From positions 248,001-312,000 of the forward strand of contig JBCBRS010000001.1 in NCBI GenBank assembly GCA_039819545.1: DNA of 64,000 nt, read 5' to 3'. The notes below the pieces were generated by a model. The model was not told the origin of the DNA, did not search any database, and saw nothing but the letters and a program-made list of their open reading frames with translations. The DNA is from CALLPQ01 sp039819545 (lineage in GTDB: Bacteria > Pseudomonadota > Alphaproteobacteria > Caulobacterales > Parvularculaceae). A program made the translations under genes and the position numbers. Positions 45,957 to 56,900 of this stretch are shown piece by piece. Within the stretch, counting starts at the first letter, position 1; each line of letters opens with the position of its first letter.

Positions 45957-47162
45957 ATGGCGCATGGGAATAATGATCAGCACGAGACGTCGCCTGACAG
46001 ATACTATCGGCTGGCTGTGTTGGGCCTTACGCTCGGAATTATTCTCATCGCGGCGGCGTTTTTTATCCATGCTTGGCAAGTAAAACCAGTGGATCAGACC
46101 CCGGTTTACGCGGCAGCCACGCAATGTAAACGCGTGACGCTGAAAGATGCCGATAGTGGATGGATCGTGCGCGGCGCGGAGGATATTGCCATCGACCGGG
46201 CGGGCCAGCGGCTGTTCGTTTCTGCCTATGATCGGCGCCATACAGAAGCACACCTTGCCCGTCGTGCCCGGCATCGGTCCATGTCGGGATTACCCGATGG
46301 CGGTCTTTATTCGATCGCGATGGCCGATCTAGATCTGGCGTTGCGGGCGCCGACGGACCGCGTTTTGTCAGTGAAATCCCTCGTGCGCCCTGACGACCTT
46401 GCCGGCGGTCTTCATCCGCATGGGATCGATTATGATGCCGACCGTAATGAGCTTGTCTATATTAACCGGCGTTACACCCCGGGCCACAACGGTTGGAAGC
46501 GGGGGGTGGTGCTTGAGCGTGTGGGCGCGAATGGCGCTGTGGTCATGGGAAAGGCACACAAGCTGCCTGTTGCGGCCAATGATATCGCAATCTTAGGAAA
46601 AGAGGTCGTTGTTTCTGTCGACCATGGCGGTACCGGATTGGCCGCGATGATCGAAGATGTGTTGGGGCTTCGGCGCAGCGGTGTTTTTGCGGTTTCGACG
46701 ACAAAGCCTCTCTTTCAAGGAATTGGGTTTGCGAATGGTGTCGGTTCGGGTTTTGGCCCGCGTGATACGTCAGCCGATCAGTTTGCTGTGGCCGCAACGC
46801 GCGACAAGTCGGTCTACTTTGTTGACTATAATGGTCAGCGTACGGGGCACGTGCGATTGCCGGGCGGTCCTGATAATCTGTCAGTCGCCCGCGACGGCGC
46901 CGTCCTTGCGGCGGTACACCCGTCTCTTCTGCGTATGGGGGCACACCGCAAACTTGGTCTCGGCCGTGCCCCAAGCCGTGTTGTAAAGCTCACACCCGGC
47001 AAAAAGACTGTCGACCTTTTGTTTGACGACCCGGCGGGAGCATATTTTCAGGCTGCAACCATCGCGGTGGAGACGAAGACGCTTCTGGTTCTTGGCTCCG
47101 TGACAGATCGTGGCCTGATGGTCTGCGGCGCCAGCGACGCGCCCGCCGCGGCACAACAGTGA
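45957..47162 (+). CDS. Paraoxonase/SMP-30-like beta-propeller protein, membrane-anchored
   Basis: 401 residues from ATG 45957 (AGGG eight bases upstream); a longer reading would overlap the sulfotransferase gene. One membrane helix (about residues 20-42) is followed by a propeller domain: GAEDIAIDRAGQRLFVSAYD, GLHPHGIDYDADRNELVYIN, VAANDIAIL, and GGPDNLSVARDG near the end. HPHG, ANDI and PDN segments are calcium- or active-site features of paraoxonases. Substrates could be lactones or aryl esters; this is inferred. It overlaps the next gene (GTGA). Confidence 0.78.
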   Translation: MAHGNNDQHETSPDRYYRLAVLGLTLGIILIAAAFFIHAWQVKPVDQTPVYAAATQCKRVTLKDADSGWIVRGAEDIAIDRAGQRLFVSAYDRRHTEAHLARRARHRSMSGLPDGGLYSIAMADLDLALRAPTDRVLSVKSLVRPDDLAGGLHPHGIDYDADRNELVYINRRYTPGHNGWKRGVVLERVGANGAVVMGKAHKLPVAANDIAILGKEVVVSVDHGGTGLAAMIEDVLGLRRSGVFAVSTTKPLFQGIGFANGVGSGFGPRDTSADQFAVAATRDKSVYFVDYNGQRTGHVRLPGGPDNLSVARDGAVLAAVHPSLLRMGAHRKLGLGRAPSRVVKLTPGKKTVDLLFDDPAGAYFQAATIAVETKTLLVLGSVTDRGLMVCGASDAPAAAQQ

Positions 47163-48169
47163 CAGCCATTACGCTCGTGACAGGCGGTGCCGGTTTTGTG
47201 GGCCGGGCTCTCGTAAGCGCGCTCTTAAGCGAAAAGGAAGAGGTGCGCGTCCTCGACGTTAATCCAGCTTCACTATCGGGATTGGATGTTGAGGTCATTA
47301 GGGGCTCAGTCACCGACCCTGAGATGTGCGCGGCGGCGCTGGCCCCCACCCACAGCGGGCCTGTGACCTCGGTTTTTCACCTGGCTGGCAATGCCCAGCT
47401 TTGGGCGCGCGACGATAGCGTTTTCGAGCGGGTCAATTTTGGCGGTACACAGACAATGCTGGCGGCTGCGCGCCGGGCGAAAGTTACTACTTTTGTTCAT
47501 TGTTCTAGCCTGACAACCCTTGTGGGGCGATCAACGCCTATTGGTCCGTCTACGGCTGATGAAACTATGCTCCAACCCGTCGCGGATATGCTTGGGCCCT
47601 ATCCCCGTTCAAAATGGCGCGCTGATGAGGTTGCCATTGCCTCCAGTGATGAGACGATGGCGGTGAAGATTGCCATACCCACCGAGCCCCTTGGCGCTGG
47701 TGATGAGGGGTTAACCCCGCCAAGCCAGATGATGGTTGATTTCATCAATGGAAAGACGCCAGCCTATATCGACTGTATGCTGAATTTTGTGCCTGTAACT
47801 GGATTGGCGCGAGGGCTCATTGCCGTGCGTAATCGGGGGCGCGCGGGCGCGCGATATCTGCTTGGCGGTGAAAACCAATCCCTTGAAGCGATCCTGACCA
47901 AGCTGGAGGTGCGCACTGGACAAAAGATGCCAACGCTAAAGATGCCCTATGCCATCGCGCTACTGGCCGGATTTGTAGATACAAAGATTGTCTCTGCCGT
48001 AACTGGCCGCCTGCCAAAGGCCCCTTTCACCGGCGTGCGCCTTGCCGGGCGTCAGGTATCTTTTGTCAGTGAAAATGCGCAGCGCACCCTTGGATGGCAG
48101 GCTGGGTCCTTCGATCAAGCGCTTGATGCCTTTTTGACGTGGGCCCGGGACGCTGGGCATATTCGATAA
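47159..48169 (+). CDS. NAD-dependent epimerase/dehydratase-type extended SDR
   Basis: 336 residues. The GTG start overlaps the preceding stop. The Rossmann motif VTGGAGFVGRAL lies near residue 6, VFHLAGNAQLW near 75, and the catalytic YPRSK near 143. The overall pattern resembles 3-beta-hydroxysteroid dehydrogenase or HpnA-like members. It should oxidise or reduce a hydroxyl/keto group with NAD(P); the substrate is not clear. Translational coupling with the propeller protein suggests they work in one pathway with the sulfotransferase. Confidence 0.85.
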   Translation: MTAITLVTGGAGFVGRALVSALLSEKEEVRVLDVNPASLSGLDVEVIRGSVTDPEMCAAALAPTHSGPVTSVFHLAGNAQLWARDDSVFERVNFGGTQTMLAAARRAKVTTFVHCSSLTTLVGRSTPIGPSTADETMLQPVADMLGPYPRSKWRADEVAIASSDETMAVKIAIPTEPLGAGDEGLTPPSQMMVDFINGKTPAYIDCMLNFVPVTGLARGLIAVRNRGRAGARYLLGGENQSLEAILTKLEVRTGQKMPTLKMPYAIALLAGFVDTKIVSAVTGRLPKAPFTGVRLAGRQVSFVSENAQRTLGWQAGSFDQALDAFLTWARDAGHIR

Positions 48170-48212
48170 CTCGCAAGCGGTGGCAAAATTTGGCGCGTCT
48201 TTTGGGCGCATT

Positions 48213-49190
48213 TCATGGGATAGGCGTTTCTCCGTTCAAGACCTGCACAAACCAGTGGGTATCGATGTTTTGGCCGCAATGGATGACGCCTACTTTCTGA
48301 CCGGCAAAGCGATCCTTATACCGCATAAGCGCTGCAAGCGGTGCTGCGCCTGCGCCTTCGCTAACCGTGTGGGTCGACTCAAAGTAAAGGCGTATTGCAT
48401 CGGCGATATCGTCATCGCTGACCGTGACAATATCTTCCGCACCCGACCGATAGATTGCCAGCGCCTCTTCAACGGGCGTGCGCACAGCCATGCCATCGGC
48501 AAAGGTGATTGCTGACGGTGTGATGACGGGCGATCCCGCCTCGGCGGAGAGTTTCGCGGTGGCCGCATTTTCGGAAACAACGCCAATGACCTTTGCCCGA
48601 TGGCCGAGGGCATCACGCGCCATGATGGTCCCGCAAATTCCCGAACCGCAGCCAATGGGCACAATCACCACATCAAGATCGGGCAGGGCCGACAAAAACT
48701 CCCAGCCATAAGTTGCCACGCCGCGCACCAACGCCGGGTGAAAGGGGGGCACGAGAAAGCAATTGTCGGCCTCTTCGGCGGCGGCCTGCGCCGCAAGCTG
48801 TGATGCATCGAAATCTTCTCCAGCGGTGATCACGGTCGCGCCGAACCCGCGCATGGCCGCATTTTTGCTGGCCGCGTTGCCCTCCGGTACAAAGACGGTA
48901 ACCTCAAGCCCGGCGTTGCGCGCCGCAAAGGCAAGCGATTGCCCGTGATTGCCCCGGGTCGAAGAGATAAGATGCTTCACTGAGGGGTGGGTCCGACGCA
49001 GCCAGTCGACGAGTGTCAGGCCGCCGCGCACCTTGAAGGCGCCGGTGGGTGTTGCATTTTCATGCTTGACCCACACTTCAATACCAATCGCTTGCGCCAA
49101 AAGGGGCCACTGATACTGCGGCGTTGGTCTCATGGTGCGATAGACGGTTTGCGCCGCGTCCTCAATGTCGGAAAGGGTCAACGGGTCCAT
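48213..49190 (-). CDS. Threonine/serine ammonia-lyase-like PLP enzyme
   Basis: 325 residues from ATG 49190 (AAGGAGGG upstream). It is a fold-type II PLP enzyme with lysine in ATPTGAFKVRGG near residue 58, the STRGNHGQSLAFAAR loop near 82, and the glycine-rich phosphate-binding loop VPIGCGSGICGT near 185. This pattern fits threonine dehydratase or serine/threonine racemase-like proteins; there is no C-terminal ACT domain, so feedback control by isoleucine is not expected. It is divergent from gpsA. Confidence 0.88.
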   Translation of the reverse strand: MDPLTLSDIEDAAQTVYRTMRPTPQYQWPLLAQAIGIEVWVKHENATPTGAFKVRGGLTLVDWLRRTHPSVKHLISSTRGNHGQSLAFAARNAGLEVTVFVPEGNAASKNAAMRGFGATVITAGEDFDASQLAAQAAAEEADNCFLVPPFHPALVRGVATYGWEFLSALPDLDVVIVPIGCGSGICGTIMARDALGHRAKVIGVVSENAATAKLSAEAGSPVITPSAITFADGMAVRTPVEEALAIYRSGAEDIVTVSDDDIADAIRLYFESTHTVSEGAGAAPLAALMRYKDRFAGQKVGVIHCGQNIDTHWFVQVLNGETPIP

Positions 49191-49291
49191 GGTCACGCCC
49201 TCCTTCTGGCTTTTTACCAATTACAATTGTCTTTATCATACCGCAGACTATTTCGGGTGCAAAAAACCGAGCCATTGATGAGAAGGCGGCT

Positions 49292-50296
49292 ATGAGCAAA
49301 GGGTCAAGAGACGATCATATCGGCATTCTGGGAGGCGGGGCCTGGGGAACGGCGCTGGGCGCCTTGATTGGCCGGCAACCTTTGGCCGTGACGCTTTGGT
49401 CCAGGAATAAAGAGGTTTGCACCAGCATTCGTCAGTACCGGGAAAATAGAGTTTATTTGCCCGGTGTTGGCTTGCCAGAGAATTTGGCAGTGACCCACGC
49501 GCTGGATGACATGGCCGCGTGTACGCATCTGATTTCCGTTTTGCCAGCGCAGCATTCGCGCGGCTGGTTTGAAAAGCTTGGTACGCTGTTGCCCGGCCCT
49601 CGCCCCATGGCGATTGCGAGTAAGGGCATTGAACGAAACACCTTAATGTTGATGCATGAAGTGCTTGCCGATGTTTGGCCGGCGGCGATTCCGGCGCTCA
49701 TATCGGGGCCAAGTTTTGCCGAGGACGTGGCCCGTGGTCAGCCAACTGCTGTAACCATTGCCGCGCGGGATGAGGCGTGTGGACAGCGCTGGCAGGGTAT
49801 AACTGGGGCGCGGCATTTCAGACCCTATGTGAGCACGGATCTGACCGGTGTTGCCCTGGGTGGGTCCGTTAAAAACGTCCTTGCCATCGCGGCGGGCATT
49901 GTTGACGGTCTCGGCCTTGGCAAAAGCGCGCATGCGGCCCTTATCGCCCGGGGGTATGCGGAGTTTCACCGTCTTGGTCTTGCCATGGGAGCACGGCCCT
50001 CAACCATGAGCGGCCTGTCTGGTCTGGGCGATCTAATCCTGACGGCAGGGTCCGACCGTTCACGGAATATGTCGTTGGGGATGCGGCTTGGCAAAGGTGA
50101 AAGTCTGGCAACAATTCTCGGTGCGCGACAGTCGGTGAGCGAGGGTGTCGCCAGCGCCGAAGCCGTTTGCCAACTCGCCAACCGTCATCAGGTGGAAATG
50201 CCGGTTTGCGCAGGCGTCGCCGAGATCGTCGCAGGACGCCAAAGCGTTGAAAGCGCAATCGATGCCCTCATGAGCCGTCCCTTCAAACCAGAGTGA
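49292..50296 (+). CDS. gpsA: Glycerol-3-phosphate dehydrogenase [NAD(P)+]
   Basis: 334 residues from ATG 49292, where the family's N-terminus begins; a longer upstream frame reads through the divergent promoter. It makes sn-glycerol-3-phosphate from dihydroxyacetone phosphate for phospholipid synthesis. The Rossmann motif GILGGGAWGTALGAL lies near residue 10, SGPSFAEDVA near 140, the catalytic-lysine segment GGSVKNVLAIAAG near 190, and SGLSGLGDLILT near 240. It is complete and ordinary. Confidence 0.96.
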   Translation: MSKGSRDDHIGILGGGAWGTALGALIGRQPLAVTLWSRNKEVCTSIRQYRENRVYLPGVGLPENLAVTHALDDMAACTHLISVLPAQHSRGWFEKLGTLLPGPRPMAIASKGIERNTLMLMHEVLADVWPAAIPALISGPSFAEDVARGQPTAVTIAARDEACGQRWQGITGARHFRPYVSTDLTGVALGGSVKNVLAIAAGIVDGLGLGKSAHAALIARGYAEFHRLGLAMGARPSTMSGLSGLGDLILTAGSDRSRNMSLGMRLGKGESLATILGARQSVSEGVASAEAVCQLANRHQVEMPVCAGVAEIVAGRQSVESAIDALMSRPFKPE

Positions 50297-50315
50297 GAGC
50301 GGCGCTACCGCCTTT

Positions 50316-50738
50316 CTATCGACCGCGGCGCTTATAGGCTTTGCAGGTTGCCTCATAGGGGCGGCCACTACGGCGTGCATTCCACCCGGCTGTCCACGCC
50401 TGTCCACCTTCAATCGAGCCAAGGGCACGGCATTGGGAAAAGCCCGTCCGGTAGTTCGTAGACTGAACATCAGTAGCCGTACCGGCAAGCTTGAACCCTT
50501 CATTATAGCACGCGCAGATCACGTCGCGCTGACCCTGATTGTTCATAACGCTCGTGACCGTGCCGGGACTGCTGGCAACGCTGACACTGGAGCCGCCAGT
50601 TGACGGGCCCGCAGGCGATTGAGACTGACCAAAATTGGTTGTCATCGCCGCGTAAAGGGCGACGGCACACACTGCCAGCGTCATACCGCCCAGGAAGATT
50701 GCTTCCACACCAAAACCACGATGATCGTCGCGTTCCAT
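50316..50738 (-). CDS. Hypothetical protein with one membrane helix
   Basis: 140 residues from ATG 50738, which has GAGGGG upstream. A single membrane helix (about residues 14-37) is followed by a Ser/Gly-rich linker and a small domain with four cysteines (CACY, QCRALGS, TCKAY). The C-terminus is basic. No family was recognised. It converges on gpsA and stands alone. Confidence 0.6.
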   Translation of the reverse strand: MERDDHRGFGVEAIFLGGMTLAVCAVALYAAMTTNFGQSQSPAGPSTGGSSVSVASSPGTVTSVMNNQGQRDVICACYNEGFKLAGTATDVQSTNYRTGFSQCRALGSIEGGQAWTAGWNARRSGRPYEATCKAYKRRGR

Positions 50739-50993
50739 GAGACCCCTCACATCTGTAACTCTCGTCACACTAGCCGAACTCGCGCCGCAAACAAAGATTG
50801 TTATCAATTGGTTAACCTTTTTCGCCGGGCTTTGGGGCTCGTTTTGCGGCGCCTTGCGCTCTTTTGGCCACGAGTGATGTAGAAAAATCGCACCTTGCGC
50901 ACGACACGCTTTGAAGAGACATGGCCGTTCTTTTCGCGTACAGGCATCGAACGTTCAGTGAGGAGCCCAGCGCGCCGCGTGTCCAGATCACCG

Positions 50994-52442
50994 ATGCCGA
51001 TAGCCCCCCAAACCCCCAGACCGGCCCGGTTCCTCACCGGCGATCTGATGCGCCATATTATCGTGATGTCGCTCAGCGCCAGCGTCGGTCTCGTGGCGCT
51101 CTTTGTCGTCGATTTTGTTGATCTTTATTTCATCTCAATGCTTGGCGATACGGCGCTGACCGCGGCGGTAGGCTTTGCGGGCACGCTCATGGCATTTGGT
51201 TTATCTGTCTCCATCGGGCTGATGATCGCGATGAGTGCGCTCGGCGCGCGGCGGATCGGCGCTGGCGATGAGGCCGGGGCCCGGGCGCTCGCCACCAGTG
51301 TGTTGACTATTGGCAGTCTGGTGGGGGTGGCGTTTGCCGCGGTCTTCTGGATTTTTGCGCCGCAATTGCTCGCCTTGCTGGGTGCGAGCGGGGATGCCCA
51401 GAGTGCAGCAGTACGGTATTTGCGAATTGTCATGCCAGCGATGCCGGTTATGGCGTTCGCGATGATTTGTTCCGGTTTGTTGCGGGCGCATGGGGATGCG
51501 CGCCGCGCCATGAATGTCACGCTCTTTTCAGCGCTGGCCAATGCTGTTCTCGACCCAATCCTGATTTTTGGGTTCGGCCTTGGTCTTGATGGGGCCGCGT
51601 GGGCCAGTGTCCTTGCGCGCTTGACCATGTGCGCCACCGCGGCGATCCCGATCTTGCGCCATTATGGTGGTTTTGCGCCGTTTCGCACGCCGCGGATTGT
51701 TGCCCATATCCGGCCTATTATCGGTATCGCAGCGCCCGCAATTTTGACAAATCTGGCGACGCCCGTGGGAATTGTTTTTGTTACCCGCGCCATCGCAGCC
51801 TATGGCGATGCCGCGGTTGCGGGATACTCTGTCCTCGCGCGCCTTATGCCGCTTGCATTTTGTGTGATTTTTGCCCTTTCGGGCGCCGTAGGCCCAATCG
51901 TGGGCCAAAACTTTGGGGCGTCGCAGTTTTCTCGCGTGCGCGAAACCATCATCAAATCGATCCAATTTACCGCGATTTACACCGCGATCATGTGGGCCAT
52001 GTTGCTTGTGGGACAGGGGTTGATCGCCGATCAGTTCTCAATCAGCGGCGTGGGTCGCGAGATCATTTTCTGGTTTGCCGCTGTCGCCGCGCCGCTCTTG
52101 GTCTTTAATGGCATCCTGTTCGTGTGCAATGCGGTACTGAACAATCTCGATCGCCCGTTATGGTCGACCTATCTAAATTGGGGGCGCAACACCCTTGGTG
52201 TGATCCCCTTCGTGATTTTGGGGTCTCAGGTCTACGGCGCCCCCGGGGTTGTGATTGGTCAATATGCAGGGGGGATTGTGTTTGCAGCGCTCGGCTTGTG
52301 GCTCTCCTTACAGCTTGTTGACCACTTTGCCCGGCAACATCGTGACGGGGGTCGCGCCGATGGTGCGGCTCCGGTCAACCAACCCGCGTCGGCAGCTATT
52401 TCTGCCAAGGTACAAAACCCTTCAGTGTCGGTCGAAAGTTAG
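50994..52442 (+). CDS. MATE-family multidrug/cation efflux transporter
   Basis: 482 residues from ATG 50994. Earlier in-frame starts are possible but add a basic, unconserved stretch. About twelve membrane helices are predicted, with the MATE repeat pattern (FVDLYFISMLGDTALTAAVG in the first half; AGYSVLARLMPLAFCVIFAL in the second). The N-terminus RFLTGDLMRHI is typical. It should export drugs or organic cations using Na+ or H+. The desaturase gene lies downstream, in a separate unit with its own ribosome site. Confidence 0.9.
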   Translation: MPIAPQTPRPARFLTGDLMRHIIVMSLSASVGLVALFVVDFVDLYFISMLGDTALTAAVGFAGTLMAFGLSVSIGLMIAMSALGARRIGAGDEAGARALATSVLTIGSLVGVAFAAVFWIFAPQLLALLGASGDAQSAAVRYLRIVMPAMPVMAFAMICSGLLRAHGDARRAMNVTLFSALANAVLDPILIFGFGLGLDGAAWASVLARLTMCATAAIPILRHYGGFAPFRTPRIVAHIRPIIGIAAPAILTNLATPVGIVFVTRAIAAYGDAAVAGYSVLARLMPLAFCVIFALSGAVGPIVGQNFGASQFSRVRETIIKSIQFTAIYTAIMWAMLLVGQGLIADQFSISGVGREIIFWFAAVAAPLLVFNGILFVCNAVLNNLDRPLWSTYLNWGRNTLGVIPFVILGSQVYGAPGVVIGQYAGGIVFAALGLWLSLQLVDHFARQHRDGGRADGAAPVNQPASAAISAKVQNPSVSVES

Positions 52443-52607
52443 GACGAACGCTGGACGTGATCGTCACTAGGGCTGGACATGGGCTGTGAAACGGCGACAA
52501 ATGCGGGAAAGAATTAGGCAATCCATGACTGATAAATTTACGGTCTCGCCGTCGAAATATGATCGCCTCAAGTCAAAACCTTCAATAATCTGTGTAAGGA
52601 GTACCCC

Positions 52608-53660
52608 GTGAGCAACGATATGCGCCCCCTGACTGAGCTTGCGCCGGGTGATCTCAAGGCAATCCTTCAGCGGGTTCATACCCATTGCCAGCGTTTTGAT
52701 TGCCCTGATGTGAGCCGCAGTGTGCGCCAACTTCTACTTAGCCTTGCTCTCTATGGGCTCATTACCGGCGCAGGGTTGTGGGCCTTTTCAGCCGGGCAGT
52801 TTTGGGCCCTGCCACTCCTGCTTCTGCCGGGCGCGGGACTGCTCGTGAAGCTTTTTACCATTCAACATGATTGCGGCCATGGTTCCTATTTCAAGGCCGA
52901 CTGGGCCAACCGATGGGTGGGGCGGCTAATCAGTCTTTTTACCCTGACCCCATACGCTTTCTGGCGCGACGCCCATAACAAGCACCATGCATCTTCCGGT
53001 AATCTCGACCGACGGGGGATTGGTGGGATCGATATGATAACAGTTGGTGAGTTTGAAAATCTTTCGCCGTTCCGAAAACGTCTTTATCGCATCTACCGCC
53101 ACCCGCTAGTACTGCTCACCGTTGGCGCACCGCTCCACACCATCGTGATCCAGCGCTGGCCGGTGACACAATCCATGCCCTTCCTTGACGCTTATCACAC
53201 CATAAAAGGTTCGCACCTCTTGCGCAGCGTCATGGCGCTCAATGCCGGGCTGGTCGTGTTTTACGGCATGCTGATTTTTTTTCTCGGTTGGGCGGCGGTT
53301 TTCGCTGTCTTTGTGCCGTTATTGGTGCTTGCCGCTGGCGTGGGTGGATGGCTTTTTTATGTGCAACATCAATATGATGGTACCTATTGGGCTCGCCAGG
53401 GAGAGTGGGATTACAAGACCGCAGCGCTCCTCGGCTCGTCCCATTACGCGTTACCGCGGATCTTGCATTGGTTCACGGGCAATATTGGCTACCACCATAT
53501 CCATCATCTGGTGAGCAAGATCCCCAACTATCGCCTCGCTGAATGCTACCGCAAGTCTGCGGACCTGCAGCGCTTTCCCAAGCTAACACTGCGCGGCAGC
53601 ATCAAGGCGGCGCGTCTGCGCCTGTGGGACGAAAAGGCCCAGCGCATGGTTGCCTTTTAA
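52608..53660 (+). CDS. Membrane fatty acid desaturase
   Basis: 350 residues. The GTG start has AAGGAG upstream. All three histidine boxes of the di-iron site are present: HDCGH near residue 88, HNKHH near 124 and HIHH near 303. Several membrane helices lie between them. The pattern is that of acyl-lipid omega-6/Delta-12-type desaturases, which put double bonds into membrane lipids with O2. The electron donor is not encoded nearby. Confidence 0.92.
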   Translation: MSNDMRPLTELAPGDLKAILQRVHTHCQRFDCPDVSRSVRQLLLSLALYGLITGAGLWAFSAGQFWALPLLLLPGAGLLVKLFTIQHDCGHGSYFKADWANRWVGRLISLFTLTPYAFWRDAHNKHHASSGNLDRRGIGGIDMITVGEFENLSPFRKRLYRIYRHPLVLLTVGAPLHTIVIQRWPVTQSMPFLDAYHTIKGSHLLRSVMALNAGLVVFYGMLIFFLGWAAVFAVFVPLLVLAAGVGGWLFYVQHQYDGTYWARQGEWDYKTAALLGSSHYALPRILHWFTGNIGYHHIHHLVSKIPNYRLAECYRKSADLQRFPKLTLRGSIKAARLRLWDEKAQRMVAF

Positions 53661-53987
53661 CCGTGTCATTGGGTTGGCCAGGACACGCCCTTTCTTTTTG
53701 ATGTAATTATGTAACGCTCGTGGCCGGAAAGCCGCTCAATGGTTCAATGCGGCACCGGGTTAATTGCGTTCTAAGTCTTTTGTTTTACGATCACTTTTCT
53801 AACGAGGTGCGCCTGGGGCTGACCATTCCGGGGAGGTCGTTGGCTTGTGACAAAATTCTTGCGGCGCGCCGCTTAGAAAGCTAGAGCCCAGTGCTCCGCA
53901 CAAAAAAGACAAAACTTCAGGGTCGTCCGATCCGGGAACAGGGCCCGCGTCGGCACAAAACAAAAACAGGGAAAAGGTAGGAAACAA
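53661..53987. promoter_or_regulatory. Intergenic region upstream of the TonB-dependent receptor
   Basis: 327 bases without a gene. It contains a perfect palindrome, GCGGCGCGCCGC, just after TTGTGACAAAATTCTT (about 53848-53875), which could belong to the receptor promoter, and AGGAAACAA directly ahead of the ATG at 53988. No known operator such as a Fur box was recognised. Confidence 0.35.
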
Positions 53988-56900
53988 ATGAAACGCCAAA
54001 ATACCGTAGTCGAGCTGATCTCCGGCGTCTCCATGATGGCGATGATGACAGCTGTGGCCCAGCCAGTGGCCGCACAATCCATCGATGACGAGATTATCGT
54101 AACCTCTCAGCGGACCGAGCAATCGCTGCAGGACGTGCCGATTGCCGTTTCGGCCTTTGGCGGCGAAGAGCTGGACAATCGCCAGATCGAAAGCTTCACG
54201 GATATTCAGTTTAATATCCCCAACTTCTCTTTCTCGCGGTCGAACTTTACCGGCTCTTCCATTTCACTGCGGGGCGTTGGCGCCTTGGCGGTTGGGTCTT
54301 CTACCGAGCCCTCGGTGTCCGTGCACATCAATGATGTCTTCATCAATGCGCCGCGTTTGTTCGAGACCGAATTCTTTGACATTGAGCGTCTCGAGATTTT
54401 GCGTGGCCCCCAAGGCACGCTGTTTGGCCGGAACGCCACCGGCGGTGTGATCAATGTGATCACCGCAAAAGCTGACCCCTCCGAAGTGGGCGGCCATGTG
54501 GATGCCGAATACGGCAATTTTAATTCTATCAAGATCAAAGGTGCGTTGAACGTTCCAATCATTCAGGATGTGCTCGCCGCGCGGCTTGCCGGCACCGTCA
54601 TCCAGCGCGACGGCTTTACCGAAAACGTTGTGACGGGCAATGACATTGATGACCGCGACATCTATGCCCTACGCTTTTCTTCGCGCTGGCTTGCAACCGA
54701 CAATACGACGGTGGATTTCACAGCAAGCTACTTTAAGGAAGAAGACGCACGTCAGCGGGCCAGCAACACAACCTGTAATACCGACCCCACTGGTCTTCTC
54801 GGCTGTCTGCCCGGACCGGTTTCATTCGGTGGTCTGGGTGCGGATCAACGGGCAACATTTCTGGCCAACTCCAGTCAGGAGGCCCTTGGCCTGATTGGTG
54901 CCTTGAATGGTCTGCCCGGTGACGCCGCTGGCGTCTTTGGCCTGTTCAGTCTTGCTGATCCCCAAGTTTTTCAACAGCCTTTGACCACCGATCCGCGTCA
55001 GGTTGCACTTGATTTCGACCCGCAGAACAATGTGGAAGAAACCATCTTTCTCGTGAATGTGAAGCATGATTTTGAAAAGTTCACGTTCAAATTCAATGCT
55101 GGCTGGGGCAACTCGAAAATTGCGCAGCTCCAGGATTTTGACGGCGGTGTCGGCCCGGCGCTGAATACCCCGGCCTTCCTTGCCACTGGCTTGCCGCAGG
55201 GCGCGCTCTTCCCCGGGGCCCCCGCCGGCGCGCTTGGACCTGGCTCACCAGCGATCCCGCCAGCGCCATCTATCGCTGTGGGCGGCGTGCCAATCCTGGC
55301 CAACAACTTCTTCAACAATGGCCTGATCCCGCTTTCGGCGTTCAACTTTGATCAACTGACAGGTTCGATCACCGGCGATGTGTTCGGTTTCTTTGACAAT
55401 TATCAGTCTGCGAACCTTTCTATCGGCGAGAATGACTACTACTCGTTTGAAGCGATTTTCTCTTCAGACTTTGATGGCCGGTTTAACTTCCTTCTGGGGG
55501 CCAACTATTCAGACTCCAACGGGTTTGCCGACTTCGCCGTTTCAACCACCGGTCTTGATTACTTCTCGGCTATTGGTGGCACGCTAGCGGCGCGCGGTGG
55601 TGCCTATCAGGCAGCTATTCAGGCCGGCCTCGGCGCAGATCCTTTTGTCCAGGGCGGCGTTGGGGCAGGCCTCTTCTCCATTGCCGATTTATCAGCACTG
55701 GCCGGAGCAGATCCGCAAGGCTTCGTTAGCACTGTGGGCGGTGCCATTACCGGCGTAGCGGCCCAGCAAATGCTCGCGGTTGATGGCACAGCCATTGCTC
55801 AAGGCATTCTCGATAATGCGGTCACTGCCGCTAATCAGGTAGATGGGCTTGCCTTCTTCACGCCGTACTTCTTCAACGACACCGATGACGGGTTTACGGA
55901 AGACTTCTCGATTTTCGGTGAGGTCTACGTGGACATCACCGATACCCTGAAATTCACTGGTGGTGTACGTCGTAACTTTACGACGAAGGGCGTCCGCGAC
56001 CGCGGTAATTTGTTAGAATCGCTGAGCGGCAACCCGCCGGTCGTACCCATCGGGACGCCAAACCTGCGGCCCTTGCTCGATTCTGATGAACTGACGCAGG
56101 GCACACCGGGCGCGATCAATGATTTCCGTGTGATTGATGGTGAGTTTAACGCCACCACGGGCCGGGCAGTTCTGCAATGGACGCCTACGGACGGTATTGA
56201 GGCCTATGCGTCCTACACCCGCGGTTTCAAAGCGGGTGGTTTTAACCCGCGCGCCAGTGTTGGTCTGCCGGGTGTTCCCACCCAGTTTGACCCCGAAAGC
56301 ATCAACGCCTATGAGGCAGGCGTGAAAACCGTTCTCGCCGGCGGCGCCCTGCGCGCCAACCTGACGGGTTTTTATTATGACTATAGCGACCTGCAGGTTT
56401 CCAATATCGTTAACAATACCTCAGTGAACGAGAATATCGACGCGACGATCTTCGGTCTCGAGGGTGAATTCGTCTGGCGGCCGCTCGATGATCTCGTCCT
56501 GAACACGACCGTATCTTACCTCAATACGGACATTACGGAGTTTGAATCACTGGATACGCGCGATCCGCTTGGGGGTTCAACCGAAGATGTTCTGCTTGCG
56601 GACATTACCACTGGTCAAAACTGTATTCTTGATCTCAATGGATCACCAAACTTCATCGGTGCTGGTAATCCTGTGCGTGACGCCATTATCGATGGTCTCA
56701 ACACTGCAGGTCAGGCCGGCCTTGCTGGTCAGTTTGCTGCGCTTACAGGCTCCCCCTTCACGGCCTGTGGTCCACTGCAGGATTTGGTGGCTGGTCTGCA
56801 AGCCTTTGACCTGACAGGGGCATCGGTCACCGCCGGTAATCGGGTTGATATTTCTGGTAATGCACTGCCGGGCTCACCAGAGTTTACTGTTAGTGTTGGA

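Noticed and set aside
49124..49291. Extended N-terminus of GpsA
   Set aside because: The extra 56 residues are antisense to the divergent ammonia-lyase 5' region and are not GpsA-like; the Rossmann motif starts right after ATG 49292.
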